Shown: positions 63,635 to 64,000 of the stretch, in pieces
How positions within the stretch are numbered: the stretch's first letter is position 1
How the letters are laid out: the number at the start of each line of letters is the position of its first letter
NCBI RefSeq assembly: GCF_003002055.1
Contig: NZ_PVZF01000002.1
Span: forward strand, 372,001 to 436,000
Source of the DNA: Kineococcus rhizosphaerae
GTDB lineage: Bacteria > Actinomycetota > Actinomycetes > Actinomycetales > Kineococcaceae
Length of the DNA stretch: 64,000 nt
Reading direction: 5' to 3'
Notes under the pieces: model-generated
Databases searched by the model: none
Seen by the model: the letters and a program-made list of their open reading frames with translations, nothing else
What the model was told of the DNA's origin: nothing
Position numbers and translations under genes: made by a program

Positions 63635-64000
63635 TCAGATGTCGTAGTAGAGCTCGAACTCGTGGGGGTGCGGGCGCAGACGGATCGGGTCGATCTCGTT
63701 GGTGCGCTTGTAGTCGATCCACGTCTCGATGAGGTCGGCGGTGAACACGCCGCCCTCGAGGAGGTAGTCGTGGTCGGCCTCGAGCGCGTCCAGCACCGAA
63801 CCGAGGTCGTAGGGGACCGTCTTGATGTTCGCGTGCTCCTCGGGCGGGAGCTCGTACAGGTCCTTGTCGACCGGGTCCGCCGGCTCGATGCGGTTCTTGA
63901 TGCCGTCCAGGCCCGCCATCAGCTGGGCCGCGAACGCCAGGTACGGGTTCGCCGACGGGTCCGGCACGCGGAACTCGATGCGCTTGGCCTTCGGGGAGTT
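63635..64000 (-). CDS. glnA1: Glutamine synthetase GlnA1, C-terminal part, continues past window
   Basis: Only the last part is present. It includes [50 protein letters not shown] with the tyrosine that GlnE adenylylates, and a terminal [18 protein letters not shown]-type end. The site is the Tyr-Glu-Leu-Pro form used in GlnA1 and contrasts with GlnA2 at 54609. The gene extends beyond base 64000. The hairpin at 63578-63611 follows its stop. Confidence 0.95.
   Translation of the reverse strand, partial: NSPKAKRIEFRVPDPSANPYLAFAAQLMAGLDGIKNRIEPADPVDKDLYELPPEEHANIKTVPYDLGSVLDALEADHDYLLEGGVFTADLIETWIDYKRTNEIDPIRLRPHPHEFELYYDI

Noticed and set aside
1-64000. tRNA, rRNA, prophage or integrative element
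   Set aside because: I saw no cloverleaf-like or rRNA sequence, integrase, transposase or phage structural gene.

Overview
The window is very GC-rich, uses many GTG starts and 4-base GTGA start/stop overlaps, and carries typical actinobacterial gene orders: coaD-sepIVA-DUF177-rpmF-rnc-mutM, and panB/nadE beside glnA2-glnE with glnA1 nearby. It also has F420-dependent enzymes (fgd, LLM-class oxidoreductases) and polyphosphate glucokinase. This fits a free-living actinomycete; a Kineococcus-like member of Kineosporiales is my best guess, by inference only. I see no tRNA, rRNA, CRISPR array, prophage or transposase.

Layout. 1-5.9 kb: end of a membrane protein, then a housekeeping block (rsmD, coaD, sepIVA, DUF177, rpmF, rnc, mutM). 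5.9-11.1 kb: PHP phosphoesterase, an LLM oxidoreductase gene broken by a short palindromic insert, two hypothetical proteins, an intact LLM oxidoreductase and ppgK. 11.3-15.7 kb: a reduced Pel-like exopolysaccharide pair (PelG flippase, PelF glycosyltransferase) facing a glycosidase-like gene. 15.7-17.2 kb: PspC protein, map and a small SPOR-like protein.

17.5-30.3 kb: a long stress cluster of the tellurium-resistance (Ter) type: TelA, three tandem paralogues with a common XpaC-like C-terminal domain, an AIM24 protein, two TerD proteins, a TerC-like DUF475 membrane protein, a TerA-like protein and the Ter-associated enzyme set (HpcH/HpaI aldolase, phosphoribosyltransferase, StiP, HAD phosphatase), largely with overlapping or closely spaced genes.

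30.4-45.8 kb: the most unusual region. A leader with strong RNA-structure potential precedes a tightly packed run of nine genes: a neprosin-family prolyl endopeptidase, an 82-residue protein resembling a detached neprosin activation peptide, five large proteins (655 to about 1011 residues) that share a Tyr-Leu-Pro N-terminal motif and, in three of them, beta-module repeats, one unknown protein, and an alpha/alpha-toroid protein with a class II terpene-cyclase-like DxDDTA motif. The fifth large gene has an OmpA-like domain between Asn/Pro/Thr repeat linkers and a frameshift in the second linker. I know of no described function for this set and regard it as the candidate undescribed system.

45.8-64 kb: alpha/beta hydrolase and Cds1-like PLP enzyme, two small membrane proteins, a GH13 glucosidase divergent from a ROK regulator with a palindromic operator between them, panB, nadE, glnA2-glnE, a 34-bp perfect hairpin, fgd, a PLDc_N membrane protein, acetamidase/formamidase, an SDR, a zinc-ribbon/discoidin-like membrane protein, and the 3' end of glnA1.
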